Below, piece after piece: positions 34,583-43,128 of a stretch of DNA of 64,000 nucleotides. Both the position numbers and the translations under genes were made by a program. The stretch covers positions 124,001 through 188,000 of the forward strand of contig NZ_JAEUAW010000003.1 of the NCBI RefSeq assembly GCF_019511665.1, written 5' to 3'. The first letter of the stretch is position 1, and each line of letters starts with the position of its first letter. The stretch comes from Microbacterium jejuense. Its GTDB lineage: Bacteria; Actinomycetota; Actinomycetes; Actinomycetales; Microbacteriaceae. The notes under the pieces are model-generated. The model was not told the origin of the DNA. It searched no databases and saw nothing but the letters and a program-made list of their open reading frames with translations.

Positions 34583-35695
34583 TCAGGCGTCGAGGCGCAC
34601 CATCCAGCCGTGGCGGTCCTCGAGGCGGCCGTACTGGATGCCGGTGAGCTCGTCCCGCAGCGACAGGGCCAGCTCGGCCGAGGCGTCGCCCTCGTGCGAG
34701 ATCTCGAAGTCGTCGGCGATGAGCTTGCCGATCGGCACGACCACCGCGGCGGTGCCGCACGCGAACGCACCCACGATGTGACCGGATGCCGCGCCCTCGC
34801 GCCACTCGCCGATCGTGACCTTGCGCTGCTCGACCGTGAGGCCGCGATCTTCTGCGAGCTGCAGGATCGACGCGAGCGTGATGCCTTCGAGGATCGAGTC
34901 GGACTCGGGCGTGATGAGCCGGCCGTCGTCGGTCACGAGCACGAGGTTCATGCCGCCGAGCTCTTCGATGTACTCGCCGTCGAGGAAGAGCACCTGCTGG
35001 CACCCCTTCTCGTACGCCTCTGCCTGCGGCAGCAGGCTGGACGCGTAGTTGCCCCCCGTCTTCGCGGCGCCGGTGCCACCGTGGCCGGCCCGCGCGTAGC
35101 GCGTCGACAGCGCGATGTTGACGGGCTGCACGCCGCCGGCGAAGTACGCGCCGGCCGGGCTGGCGATCAGGTAGTACGCGACCTTCTTGGCCGCGCGCAC
35201 GCCGAGGAAGGCCTCCTTGGCGAACATGAACGGGCGCAGGTAGAGGCTCGTCTCGGGGGCCGAGGGCACCCAGGCGCCGTCGACGGCGATGAGCTGGCGC
35301 AGGGACTCCAGGAAGTACTCGGCCGGCAGCTCGGGCAGCGCCAGGCGGCGCGCCGAGCGCTGCAGGCGGGCGGCGTTGCGGTCGGGACGGAAAGTCCAGA
35401 TCGAGCCGTCGGCGTGGCGGTAGGCCTTGAGCCCCTCGAAGATCTCCTGCGAGTAGTGCAGCACGGCCGCCGCGGGGTCCAGCGGGATCGGACCGTACGG
35501 CTGCACGCGCGGCCGGTGCCACCCGCCCTTCTCGGACCAGCAGATGTCGACCATGTGGTCGGTGAAGTGCTGACCGAAGCCCGGGTCGGCGAGGATCGCC
35601 TCGCGCTCGGCGTCGGGGGTGGGTTCGGCGTCCGGCAGGACGTTCCAGACGAGGCCGGAAGCCGAGGGCGCCTGAAGGTGGAGTTCGGTGGTCAT
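34583..35695 (-). CDS. ilvE: Branched-chain amino acid aminotransferase
   Basis: IlvE is the PLP enzyme that makes the last transamination in isoleucine, leucine and valine synthesis. The 370-residue protein is of the long actinobacterial type. It has FGQHFTDHMVDICW, SQEIFEGLKAYRHADGSIWTFRPDRNAARLQRS, the PLP lysine in GAAKTGGNYASSLLPQ and the ELGGMNL substrate loop. The ATG at 35695 is followed by MTTELHLQAPSASGL. It follows leuB by 36 bp on the same strand, so leucine synthesis genes are co-expressed here. Confidence 0.95.
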   Translation of the reverse strand: MTTELHLQAPSASGLVWNVLPDAEPTPDAEREAILADPGFGQHFTDHMVDICWSEKGGWHRPRVQPYGPIPLDPAAAVLHYSQEIFEGLKAYRHADGSIWTFRPDRNAARLQRSARRLALPELPAEYFLESLRQLIAVDGAWVPSAPETSLYLRPFMFAKEAFLGVRAAKKVAYYLIASPAGAYFAGGVQPVNIALSTRYARAGHGGTGAAKTGGNYASSLLPQAEAYEKGCQQVLFLDGEYIEELGGMNLVLVTDDGRLITPESDSILEGITLASILQLAEDRGLTVEQRKVTIGEWREGAASGHIVGAFACGTAAVVVPIGKLIADDFEISHEGDASAELALSLRDELTGIQYGRLEDRHGWMVRLDA

Positions 35696-35731
35696 GGGTG
35701 CATCCTTCGTCGGTGCGGCGACGTATACAGG

Positions 35732-36784
35732 TTAAGCCGAGAGGCGGGCGGCGATCGCGTCGCCGACCTCGGCCGTCGATCGGGGGGCGGAGCCGCGGGA
35801 GGCGATGTCGTCCTCGACGGCGGTCGTGACGCGCCGGGACTCGTCGTGCAGCCCGAGGTGGTCCAGCAGCAGCGCGACCGAGAGGATCGCCGCCGTGGGG
35901 TCGGCCTTCTGCTGGCCTGCGATGTCGGGCGCCGAACCGTGGACGGGCTCGAACATCGAGGGGAACGCGCCGTCGGGGTTGATGTTGCCCGAGGCGGCGA
36001 GGCCGATGCCACCGGTGACGGCGCCGGCCAGGTCCGTGAGGATGTCTCCGAAGAGGTTGTCGGTGACGATCACGTCGAAGCGGTCCGGGTTCGTGACCAG
36101 ATAGATGGTGGCCGCGTCGACGTGCACATAGTCTACGGCGACGTCCGGGTGCTCCCGCGCCACCTCGTCGACGAGTCGCTTCCAGATGCCGCCCGCGTGC
36201 ACCAGCACGTTGGTCTTGTGCACGAGCGTGAGCTTCTTGCTTCTGCGCTCGGCCAGGTCGAACGCGTAGCGCACCACCCGCTCGACGCCGAAGGCGGTGT
36301 TGACCGACGTCTCGTTCGCGACCTCGTGCGGCGTGCCGGTGCGGATCGAGCCGCCGTTGCCGACGTACGGCCCCTCTGTGCCCTCGCGCACCACGACGAA
36401 GTCGATGTCGCCGGGCGCGGCCAGCGGCCCCGGGACGCCGGGGTACAGCTTCGACGGGCGCAGGTTGACGTAGTGGTCCAGCTCGAACCGCAGCTTCAGC
36501 AGCAGGCCGCGCTCGATGTTGGCGTCCTTGAGCCGCGGGTCGCCGGGCACTCCCCCGACGGCGCCGAGCAGGATCGCGTCGTGCGAGCGGATCGCCTCCA
36601 GGTCGGCGTCGGTGAGCGTCTCGCCGGTCTCGAGGAACCGCCCGGCGCCCAGCGAGAACCGCGTCGACTCGAACCGGACGTCGCTGCCCGAGACGGCGGC
36701 ATCCAGCACCTTCTCCGCTTCGGCGATGACCTCGGGACCGATGCCGTCACCCGGGATGACGGCCAGCTTCACGACACGCGACAT
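35732..36784 (-). CDS. leuB: 3-isopropylmalate dehydrogenase
   Basis: LeuB oxidises and decarboxylates 3-isopropylmalate with NAD to 2-oxoisocaproate, the leucine precursor. The 350-residue protein has [10 protein letters not shown] near the start, [15 protein letters not shown], and the metal-binding region [15 protein letters not shown]. The NAD signature [20 protein letters not shown] follows. It is split from leuDC (26 kb away). The start is 7 bp after the MFS stop, so it may be read through from that gene as well as from its own promoter. Confidence 0.95.
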   Translation of the reverse strand: MSRVVKLAVIPGDGIGPEVIAEAEKVLDAAVSGSDVRFESTRFSLGAGRFLETGETLTDADLEAIRSHDAILLGAVGGVPGDPRLKDANIERGLLLKLRFELDHYVNLRPSKLYPGVPGPLAAPGDIDFVVVREGTEGPYVGNGGSIRTGTPHEVANETSVNTAFGVERVVRYAFDLAERRSKKLTLVHKTNVLVHAGGIWKRLVDEVAREHPDVAVDYVHVDAATIYLVTNPDRFDVIVTDNLFGDILTDLAGAVTGGIGLAASGNINPDGAFPSMFEPVHGSAPDIAGQQKADPTAAILSVALLLDHLGLHDESRRVTTAVEDDIASRGSAPRSTAEVGDAIAARLSA

Positions 36785-36791
36785 GGTGCTC

Positions 36792-38333
36792 CTACGACTT
36801 CTGGCGGGACTCTCCCAGGGTAGTGGCCGCGATGACCCCGGCGATCACGACGAGGGCGGCGCCGATGAGCGCCGTCACCGTCACCCCGGCGTCGAAGGCG
36901 GTGGCTGCGGCGTCGAAGAGCGCGGTGCCGGTGGCGCCGCCGATCCCGTCGGCGACGTGCACGGCGCCGGCGAGCGTCTCGCCGGCGGCGTCGGCCGCGG
37001 CATCCGGGACCCCCGCGGGGATCGCGAGATTGGCGCGATAGAGAGCGGTGAGGATGCCGCCGAGCACGGTCGTGCCGAGCACGGCGCCCAGCTCGTACGC
37101 CGTCTCGGACACCGCGCTGGCCGCGCCCGCCTTGGCGGGGGGCGCACTGGCGAGCACGAGCTCGTTCGAGACCGTCTCGGCCGCGCCGATGCCGATGCCC
37201 AGCGACACGAATGCGGCGACGAGCGCCGCGATGCTGTCGGGACCGGTCGCGAAGGCCACCGTGACGTAGCCGGCGACGGAGAAGATCAGTGCCGCCGGGA
37301 TGACCACGCGAGCGGGCCACTTCTTCGAGATCGGCACGACCGCCAGGCCCGAGACGATCATCATGACGAGCCCCGGAACGAGGGCGAGGCCCGCCTGCAG
37401 CGGTGTCAGCCCCACGATGAGCTGCAGGTGCTGCGCGACGAAGAACAGGAAGCCGACCAGCGCGATGACGCTCAGCAGGTTGACGAGCAGCGCCCCCGTG
37501 AACGTGCCCAGCCCGAACAGCCGCATGTCCAGCATCGGATGGGCCGCCCGCAGCTGGCGGCGAACGAACAACACGCCGAAGCCGAGGCCGAGGAGCACCG
37601 GCAGCCACGCCGTGACGCCGAACCCGTGCGCGGCCAGCTCCTTGATGCCGTAGACGATCGGGATCATCGTCGCCATCGAGAGGGCGATGCTGACCGGATC
37701 GATGCGTCCCGGGTTCGGATCGCGGCTCTCGGGCACGAGGAGCGGCGCGAGGATCAGCAGCGGGATCAGCACCGGCACCGACAGCAGGAACACCGAGCCC
37801 CACGAGAAGTGCTCGAGCAGCAGGCCGCCCACGATGGGGCCGAGCGCCGAGCCGGCCGAGAACATCGCGGCCCACACGGCGATCGCGAGGCGCCGCTGGT
37901 CGCGGTCGGTGAAGATGCTGCGCAGCAGCGACAGCGTGGACGGCATCAGCATCGCCCCGAACACGCCCATCCCCGCGCGGGCCGCGACGAGCAGCGCGGC
38001 GCTGGGCGCGAAGGCCGCGAGCACCGACACGGCCGCGAAGCCGGTCGCACCGATGAGCAGCATCCGCCGGCGTCCGAACCGGTCGCCGAGCGTTCCCATC
38101 GTGACGAGCAGCCCCGCGAGGACGAGCGGGTACGCGTCGATGATCCACAGCTGCTCGGTGCTGGTGGGTTCGAGGTCGAGCGCGATCTCGGGCAGCGCGA
38201 AGCTCAGCACCGTGTTGTCGACCGACACCAGCAGCACGGGCAGCATGAGCACGACGAGCGCCGCCCAGCCGCGCCAGCCGACCCTGCGGCCCTGCGCGTC
38301 GGCGATCGAGAGTTCCTGAGTGAGTGTCATCAT
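36792..38333 (-). CDS. MFS exporter, DHA2 (EmrB/QacA) type
   Basis: This 513-residue multidrug-type proton antiporter has 14 predicted helices. The helix 1 motif [17 protein letters not shown] (motif D1) is typical of DHA2, with motif [17 protein letters not shown] and motif C in [12 protein letters not shown]. The start codon pair ATGATG (38333/38330) sits directly beside a perfect 8+8 palindrome that overlaps the likely promoter. A divergent TetR gene lies beyond it. Efflux of a compound sensed by that regulator is likely, identity unknown. Confidence 0.92.
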   Translation of the reverse strand: MMTLTQELSIADAQGRRVGWRGWAALVVLMLPVLLVSVDNTVLSFALPEIALDLEPTSTEQLWIIDAYPLVLAGLLVTMGTLGDRFGRRRMLLIGATGFAAVSVLAAFAPSAALLVAARAGMGVFGAMLMPSTLSLLRSIFTDRDQRRLAIAVWAAMFSAGSALGPIVGGLLLEHFSWGSVFLLSVPVLIPLLILAPLLVPESRDPNPGRIDPVSIALSMATMIPIVYGIKELAAHGFGVTAWLPVLLGLGFGVLFVRRQLRAAHPMLDMRLFGLGTFTGALLVNLLSVIALVGFLFFVAQHLQLIVGLTPLQAGLALVPGLVMMIVSGLAVVPISKKWPARVVIPAALIFSVAGYVTVAFATGPDSIAALVAAFVSLGIGIGAAETVSNELVLASAPPAKAGAASAVSETAYELGAVLGTTVLGGILTALYRANLAIPAGVPDAAADAAGETLAGAVHVADGIGGATGTALFDAAATAFDAGVTVTALIGAALVVIAGVIAATTLGESRQKS

Positions 38334-38335
38334 TT

Positions 38336-38357
38336 CTATACCGTCCAGCCGGTATAG
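38336..38357. promoter_or_regulatory. Palindromic TetR operator between MFS exporter and tetR
   Basis: CTATACCG (38336-38343), a 6-base spacer and CGGTATAG (38350-38357) form a perfect inverted repeat between the divergent exporter and its TetR gene. A minus-strand -10-like TACTAT overlaps the right arm, so a bound repressor would block the exporter promoter. Confidence 0.75.
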
Positions 38358-38414
38358 TATCAGGATGCCGCACACATCGTCGAGGCTGCCGTCGCTCTCG
38401 ATAGCATCGAGGCC

Positions 38415-38966
38415 ATGAGCCGCCCTCCCCTCGCGCGTGAGAAGGTGCTCGACGCCTTCGAGCGCATCCTCATCGAGGACGGCGAGCGTGCGGCGACGAT
38501 GGATGCCGCAGCCCGGGCCGCCGGCGTCTCGAAAGGCGGTCTGCTGTACCACTTCGGCACCAAGGAGGCGATGGAGGCGGCGCTCATCGCCCGGCTCTCG
38601 GAGCTGGTGGACGCCGACCTCGCGGCGATCGCCGCGGCGCCCGAGGGCCCGGTCGCCTACTTCCTGCGCTCCTCGGTCATGGAGGACGAGCCGCTGGACC
38701 GCGCCATCATCGCCGCCTCGCGACTCGCGCAGTCCGGCAACGCACCGGCCATCGCGGCGCTGCACGACATGCGCTCCCGCTGGGAGGATGCGCTGCGGCC
38801 GCACACGCGGGACGAGGCGGCCCTCAGCCTCGTGATGCTCGTGAGCGACGGGCTGTACTTCAACAACGCGCTGGGCGGCGACGCGCCGCTGACCGTCGTG
38901 CCCGACGGAGCCGCGCTCGACGCCCTCGTGGCGCTCGTCGAGCGCACCGTGCGCGACCCGGAGTAG
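38415..38966 (+). CDS. TetR-family regulator of the adjacent exporter
   Basis: This 183-residue TetR regulator has an N-terminal HTH (about 8-55, with AATMDAAARAAGVSKGGLLYHFGTKEAM) and a C-terminal domain of the TetR_C_37/AefR-like size. GVSKGGLLYHF is the recognition-helix pattern of efflux repressors. It is divergent from the DHA2 exporter with a shared palindromic operator. The ATG at 38415 follows a TAGCAT (38402-38407) by 7 bases, so it may be leaderless. Confidence 0.9.
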   Translation: MSRPPLAREKVLDAFERILIEDGERAATMDAAARAAGVSKGGLLYHFGTKEAMEAALIARLSELVDADLAAIAAAPEGPVAYFLRSSVMEDEPLDRAIIAASRLAQSGNAPAIAALHDMRSRWEDALRPHTRDEAALSLVMLVSDGLYFNNALGGDAPLTVVPDGAALDALVALVERTVRDPE

Positions 38967-38996
38967 ACCGCCTGCGCGGAGGCCGCGAGCGCCCGG

Positions 38997-39302
38997 TCAG
39001 CGCGCCCAGTCCACGCACAGCACGCGCGCCGGGCCCGCTCCGCCCAGCCGCTGCGTCTGCACGCAGTGCAGCGTCCCACGCCCGCCGGCCGCCTCCAGCG
39101 CGTCGTATCGGCGCTGCGCGATCCAGTCCCGCAGGGCGCTCGAGGTGGCATGCCGGGTGGCGTCCGATCCACGGCTCGCCGGTGCGGTGGCCCCGGGCGA
39201 TGGGGTGGGCGCTCCCCCGGCGGGCGTCGCCTGACATGACGCCGATGCCAGCAGCAGCGTGAGCACGATCCCCGCGCCCGTGACGCGTCGGAACCTCATC
39301 AT
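38997..39302 (-). CDS. Small secreted or lipoprotein-like protein, Cys-containing
   Basis: This 101-residue protein has a basic start (MMRFRRVTGAG), a hydrophobic core (IVLTLLLASASC) and then a Pro/Thr/Gly-rich spacer. The Cys after LLLASAS is lipobox-like but not canonical at -3. The mature C-terminal half has two cysteines (LHCVQTQ and RVLCVDW) that could form a disulphide. I recognise no family. The region upstream of it (39380-39401) carries the same CCGGTACTC double repeat found beside the giant BTAD regulator at 44562, so it may belong to that regulon. The ribosome-binding site is gggagga. Confidence 0.72.
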   Translation of the reverse strand: MMRFRRVTGAGIVLTLLLASASCQATPAGGAPTPSPGATAPASRGSDATRHATSSALRDWIAQRRYDALEAAGGRGTLHCVQTQRLGGAGPARVLCVDWAR

Positions 39303-39379
39303 CGGCCGCCTCTCCTCCCGCCGACCCGGATGGGTCTGCGAGGCAAGAGTGACCGCGGACGGTACCGACGCGGCGCGCG

Positions 39380-39401
39380 CCGGTACTCGCCCGGTACTCA
39401 G
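39380..39401 (-). repeat. Tandem 11-bp repeat CCGGTACTC(GC)/CCGGTACTC(AG), probable regulator site
   Basis: Two CCGGTACTC units (39380-39390 and 39391-39401) follow each other at an exact 11-bp period just after the serA stop, 78 bp upstream of the small lipoprotein start. A weaker copy, CGGTACC, lies 20 bp further in the gene direction (39360-39366). The same arrangement is found at 44468-44511. Confidence 0.7.
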
Positions 39402-39402
39402 A

Positions 39403-41007
39403 TCAGGATTCGGTGATCTCGATCTGGCGGAACAGGTCGGCGTCGATCGCCGCGCGCACGTCGTCGAGCAGGTGGTCGGGAACCGGCGAGTCCACCGTCA
39501 GCACGGACAGCGCCTGACCGCCCGCGGCCTGACGTGCGATCTGCATCCCCGCGATGTTGATCCCGGCCTCACCGAAGCGCTGGCCGTAGACCGCGACGAT
39601 GCCGGGGCGGTCGGTGTACAGCATGACGATGTGGTGCTTCTCGATGGGCAGCTCGATGGCGTAGCCGTTGATCGCGACGAGCTTCTCGACCTGCTTGGTG
39701 CCGGTGAGCGTGCCCGACACCGACAGCTGCGAGCCGTCCGACAGTGCACCGCTCAACGTGATGACGTTGCGGTACTCGGGGCTGTCGTCGTCGACGAGCA
39801 GGCGCACGTCGACACCGCGCTGCTCGGCGAGCAGGGGCGCGTTCACGTACGAGACGGTCTCGCTGACGATGTTCGTGAAGACGCCCTTCAGCGCGGCGAG
39901 CTTCAGCACGCTCACGTCGTATGCCTGCAGCTCGCCGTGCACCTCGACGTCCAGGCTCGTGAGCGGCGAGTGGGCGAGCGCGGCGAAGATCTGGCCGAGC
40001 TTCTCGACGAGGGGGATGCCGGGCCGCACGTACGGGTCGATGACGCCGCCGGCGACGTTGACGGCGTCCGGCACGAGCTCGCCGCCGAGTGCGAGGCGCA
40101 CCGACTTGGCGACGGAGACGCCCGCCTTCTCTTGCGCCTCCTCCGTGGAGGCGCCGAGGTGCGGCGTGACGACGACGTTCGGGAGGCTCAGCAGCGCCGC
40201 CGCCGTGCCGCCCTCGGCCGGCGGCTCGGACGTGAAGACGTCGAGACCGGCCCCGGCGATCTCGCCCGTCGTGAGGGCGGTGTGCAGCGCCGCCTCGTCG
40301 ATCAGGCCCCCGCGCGCGACGTTGACGACGTAGGCGGTCGGCTTCATGCGCGCGAACTGCTCAGCGCCGATCATGCCCGTCGTCTCGGGCGTCTTGGGCA
40401 TGTGGATCGTGACGAAGTCGCTCTGCTCGAGGAGCTCGTCGAGGCTCAGCAGCTGAACGCCCAGCTGCTGCGCGCGGGCGCTCGTGACGTACGGGTCGTA
40501 CGCGACGACCTTCATGTCGAACGCCTGGAGCCGGGCCGCGATGAGCGCGCCGATGCGACCGAGGCCGATGATGCCGACCGTCTTCTCGAACAGCTCGGTG
40601 CCGGTGTACGAGCTGCGCTTCCACGCGCCGCCTGACAGCGACGCATGAGCGGCGGGGATGCGGCGCGCGAGGCTCAGGATGTGGCCGACCGTGAGCTCGG
40701 CGGCCGAGATGATGTTCGAGGTCGGCGCGTTGACGACCATGACGCCGGCGGTGGTGGCCGTCTTGATGTCGACGTTGTCGAGGCCGACGCCTGCGCGGGC
40801 CACGACCTTGAGCACCGGCGCGGCCGCGATCGCCTCGGCGTCGATCTTGGTCGCCGAGCGGATCAGCACCGCGTTCGCCTCGGCCAGGGCCGACAGCAGC
40901 GCGGGCCGGTCGGTGCCGTCGACGTTGCGCACGTCGAAGTCGGGACCCAGGGCGTCGATCGTGGCGGGAGAGAGTTCTTCGGCGATCAGAACGACAGGCT
41001 TCGTCAC
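39403..41007 (-). CDS. serA: D-3-phosphoglycerate dehydrogenase
   Basis: SerA oxidises 3-phosphoglycerate to phosphohydroxypyruvate, the first step of serine synthesis. The 534-residue type I enzyme has the catalytic Arg/Glu/His set (RSATK, NVARGGLIDE, PHLGASTEEAQ) and the NAD motif GLGRIGALIAARLQ. An allosteric substrate-binding domain (about 320-455) and a C-terminal ACT domain follow (about 460-534: VMLYTDRPGIVAVYGQRFGE). The ACT domain suggests serine feedback inhibition. The GTG at 41007 with aagga upstream gives the standard start TKPVVLIAEEL. Confidence 0.96.
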   Translation of the reverse strand: MTKPVVLIAEELSPATIDALGPDFDVRNVDGTDRPALLSALAEANAVLIRSATKIDAEAIAAAPVLKVVARAGVGLDNVDIKTATTAGVMVVNAPTSNIISAAELTVGHILSLARRIPAAHASLSGGAWKRSSYTGTELFEKTVGIIGLGRIGALIAARLQAFDMKVVAYDPYVTSARAQQLGVQLLSLDELLEQSDFVTIHMPKTPETTGMIGAEQFARMKPTAYVVNVARGGLIDEAALHTALTTGEIAGAGLDVFTSEPPAEGGTAAALLSLPNVVVTPHLGASTEEAQEKAGVSVAKSVRLALGGELVPDAVNVAGGVIDPYVRPGIPLVEKLGQIFAALAHSPLTSLDVEVHGELQAYDVSVLKLAALKGVFTNIVSETVSYVNAPLLAEQRGVDVRLLVDDDSPEYRNVITLSGALSDGSQLSVSGTLTGTKQVEKLVAINGYAIELPIEKHHIVMLYTDRPGIVAVYGQRFGEAGINIAGMQIARQAAGGQALSVLTVDSPVPDHLLDDVRAAIDADLFRQIEITES

Positions 41008-41154
41008 GGTGTTCCTTCGGTGACAGCGCGCGAGCACGCGGTATTGCTCGGATGTGGATCTGCCGCGCCGCACGCCGTCGGGGGCGAGGCCTCGTGCCAG
41101 CCTATCGCGGGTGCATGCACACCTCTGACCGTGTGACGGCCGGTCTGTGAGAGC

Positions 41155-41526
41155 TCAGCCGACGAGCGACGACGTGTTGAGCGTCGTGTACGCCACCACG
41201 TTGAGCCAGAACACCGCGACCAGGCCCAGTCCGGTCAGCATGACCAGGAACAGCTCATGCGCCGGCCGCCGGAATCCGATCGCGAACGCACCGCCCCACA
41301 CGAGCAGCGGGAAGACGGCGGCGAAGATCCACACGAACCATCCCAGAGCGTTGAGCGACAGGTCGTTGTCGCCGAGGAATCCGACGGTCTCGACCAGGTT
41401 GCCGATGGCATTCCACACCGCGTACGCGTAGAACAGGCCGACGAGACCCGAGATCGTGGCCACGAGCCAGGTCGGCGCCGGCCGGCGCACGGGCGAGGAC
41501 GTGACGGCATCCGTCTGATCTGTCAT
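41155..41526 (-). CDS. Conserved small membrane protein (three helices)
   Basis: This 123-residue protein has a polar start (MTDQTDAVTSSPVRRPAPTW), then hydrophobic helices at about 20-42, 60-82 and 90-114. I do not assign a domain; proteins of this kind are common and uncharacterised in Microbacteriaceae. The frame upstream is open, but the ATG at 41526 overlaps the stop of the preceding gene (ATGA), which fixes the start and shows translational coupling. Confidence 0.78.
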   Translation of the reverse strand: MTDQTDAVTSSPVRRPAPTWLVATISGLVGLFYAYAVWNAIGNLVETVGFLGDNDLSLNALGWFVWIFAAVFPLLVWGGAFAIGFRRPAHELFLVMLTGLGLVAVFWLNVVAYTTLNTSSLVG

Positions 41527-42071
41527 TGCCCCACCGCCCCGATGAGCACGAAGGGCCACGGCACGAGCAGCACCACGCCCGCCGCGAGCCACGCGAACCT
41601 CACCCACGCGCGCGACGCCCGGGTGAGCAGGAAGACCGTCACGAACCACAGCACGGGAGAGAGCACCGCGAGCCACAGGCTCCCCTGGTACATGGCATCC
41701 GTGACGAGGAACGGCCGCCAGTCCTGCACGCGCAGTCCGCCGATGATCCAGCCGATCGCGAACAGGGCGTAGACGCCGCCGAGGATGCCGAGTCCGATGA
41801 GCTCACCGTTCCCCATCGGTGCGGGCTGCGCGGCCGTCGCGCCCGGCGTGACCTCCGCAGGCACGGGGGCCGAGGGACCGACCGTTTCGCTGCCCTTGCC
41901 GACGGCGGTGAAGCCGTCCGGCAGGCTCGTGGCGGCCGGCGGGTCGACGTCGGCGGGGTCCGCCTCGGGCTCGGAGGTGTTCTCGGCAGCGGTGTCGCCG
42001 GAGGCTCCGAGGTCGAGTGTGGGGTCGTCGTCGCCGTCCCAGGACAGGGCGTCGTCGTCGCGGCCTTTCAT
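41523..42071 (-). CDS. Membrane protein with acidic N-terminal region
   Basis: This 182-residue protein has an N-terminal half that is hydrophilic and acidic (many Asp, Glu, Pro, Ala), probably disordered and cytoplasmic. The C-terminal half has three to four hydrophobic helices (about 92-112, 125-150, 160-182). Start chosen at ATG 42071 (MKGRDDDALSW); the longer frame to 42131 reads Ala/Gly-rich sequence with no ribosome-binding site. It is translationally coupled to the next small membrane protein, so the two likely form a complex. Function unknown. Confidence 0.75.
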   Translation of the reverse strand: MKGRDDDALSWDGDDDPTLDLGASGDTAAENTSEPEADPADVDPPAATSLPDGFTAVGKGSETVGPSAPVPAEVTPGATAAQPAPMGNGELIGLGILGGVYALFAIGWIIGGLRVQDWRPFLVTDAMYQGSLWLAVLSPVLWFVTVFLLTRASRAWVRFAWLAAGVVLLVPWPFVLIGAVGQ

Positions 42072-42153
42072 CACGGCTCCAGCGTAGTGCGCCGACACGG
42101 TCGGATGCCGCGCCCCGCCGGTGCCGTGCACCGGGGGTTCGGCATCCCTCGTC

Positions 42154-42999
42154 TCAGTCGAAGACCCTCACCATCAGGCCGTGCCAGGTCTGCGGACCCG
42201 CGATCCCGTCCGCAGGCGGGAAGAACACCTGCTGGAACGAGCGCACGGCGGCATCGGTGAGCGGCCCGAAGTCGCCGTCGACGGCCAGGCCGCCGGCAAG
42301 CAGTGTCTGCAGCGCCCGCACGGCCTCGCCGTGATCGCCTTGGCTCACCGTGACGATGAGGTGCGGCCAGTCGAGCTGGCCGAGCGTCGTCGAGATCTCC
42401 ACCGCGCGCAGCGTCTGCTGGAAGGCGCGCGCCGCGTGACCGCTGAGGGGGCCGAAGACGCCGTCGGCGGCGATGGTTGCGCCGTGCGCGCGCAGCAGAT
42501 GCTGAGCGGCGAGCACACGCCAGTTGGTGTCCTGCGTGGCGCCGACCTTCACGAGGGCCCACGGCTGCGGTCCCGGCGTGAAGGTGCTGAAGAACGACCA
42601 GGTCTCGCGACCGGCCACACCGTCCTGGGCGAGTCCCCACGACTCCTGGAAGAACCGCACGTGCTCGGCCGTGACAGGCCCGTACGCGCCGTCCACGACC
42701 AGCGCGTCGTCACCCGGCCAGCGCAGCAGCCCGAACTGCTGCACCGCGCGGACCGCGTCGCCCGTCGACCCCTGCTGCACCGGCACCACGAGCGTGGGCC
42801 AGGTCACCGGCCCCACGATCCCGTCGGCGGGTGCGATCCCGTGAGCTGTCTGGAACGCCGCCACGGCGGCGGCGGTCGCGGGCCCGTAGATGCCGTCGAC
42901 GACCACCGCGTGTCCGCGCGCCCTCAGCAGGTACTGGATCCCCGGCACGATCGGCGCGGTCGACCCGACCCCGATGGTGCTCCACGGTTCGACGTTCAT
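42154..42999 (-). CDS. Protein of four peptidoglycan-binding (PG_binding_1) repeats
   Basis: This 281-residue protein is built of four repeats of about 65-70 residues. Each carries the pattern IVPGIQYLLRARGH...VDGIYGPATAAAVAAFQ...DGIVGPVTW or a variant: VDGAYGPVTAEHVRFFQ, ADGVFGPLSGHAARAFQ and VDGDFGPLTDAAVRSFQ. Such repeats bind peptidoglycan, but there is no catalytic domain and no visible signal peptide or membrane helix (start MNVEPWSTIG). It may be cytoplasmic, released otherwise, or exported by an unusual route. The ATG at 42999 has a gagg ribosome-binding site. Confidence 0.82.
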   Translation of the reverse strand: MNVEPWSTIGVGSTAPIVPGIQYLLRARGHAVVVDGIYGPATAAAVAAFQTAHGIAPADGIVGPVTWPTLVVPVQQGSTGDAVRAVQQFGLLRWPGDDALVVDGAYGPVTAEHVRFFQESWGLAQDGVAGRETWSFFSTFTPGPQPWALVKVGATQDTNWRVLAAQHLLRAHGATIAADGVFGPLSGHAARAFQQTLRAVEISTTLGQLDWPHLIVTVSQGDHGEAVRALQTLLAGGLAVDGDFGPLTDAAVRSFQQVFFPPADGIAGPQTWHGLMVRVFD

Positions 43000-43128
43000 A
43001 GCGGCTCCTCATCATCGTGTCTGCGGGAGCAGATGTCCCGTGAGTCAGAGGGGCCGCGCCGGATCATTGATACGTCAGGCGTGCGAGGGCGGGATGCGAG
43101 GATGCCGCAGCCCGGGCGTCCCCAGCGC

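Noticed and set aside
36516..38357. 613-codon plus-strand frame over the DHA2 exporter
   Set aside because: The minus strand encodes a complete 14-helix transporter; the plus frame is His/Arg/Asp/Gln repeats.
42154..42999. Phage endolysin remnant
   Set aside because: No amidase, lysozyme or other catalytic domain and no phage genes nearby.
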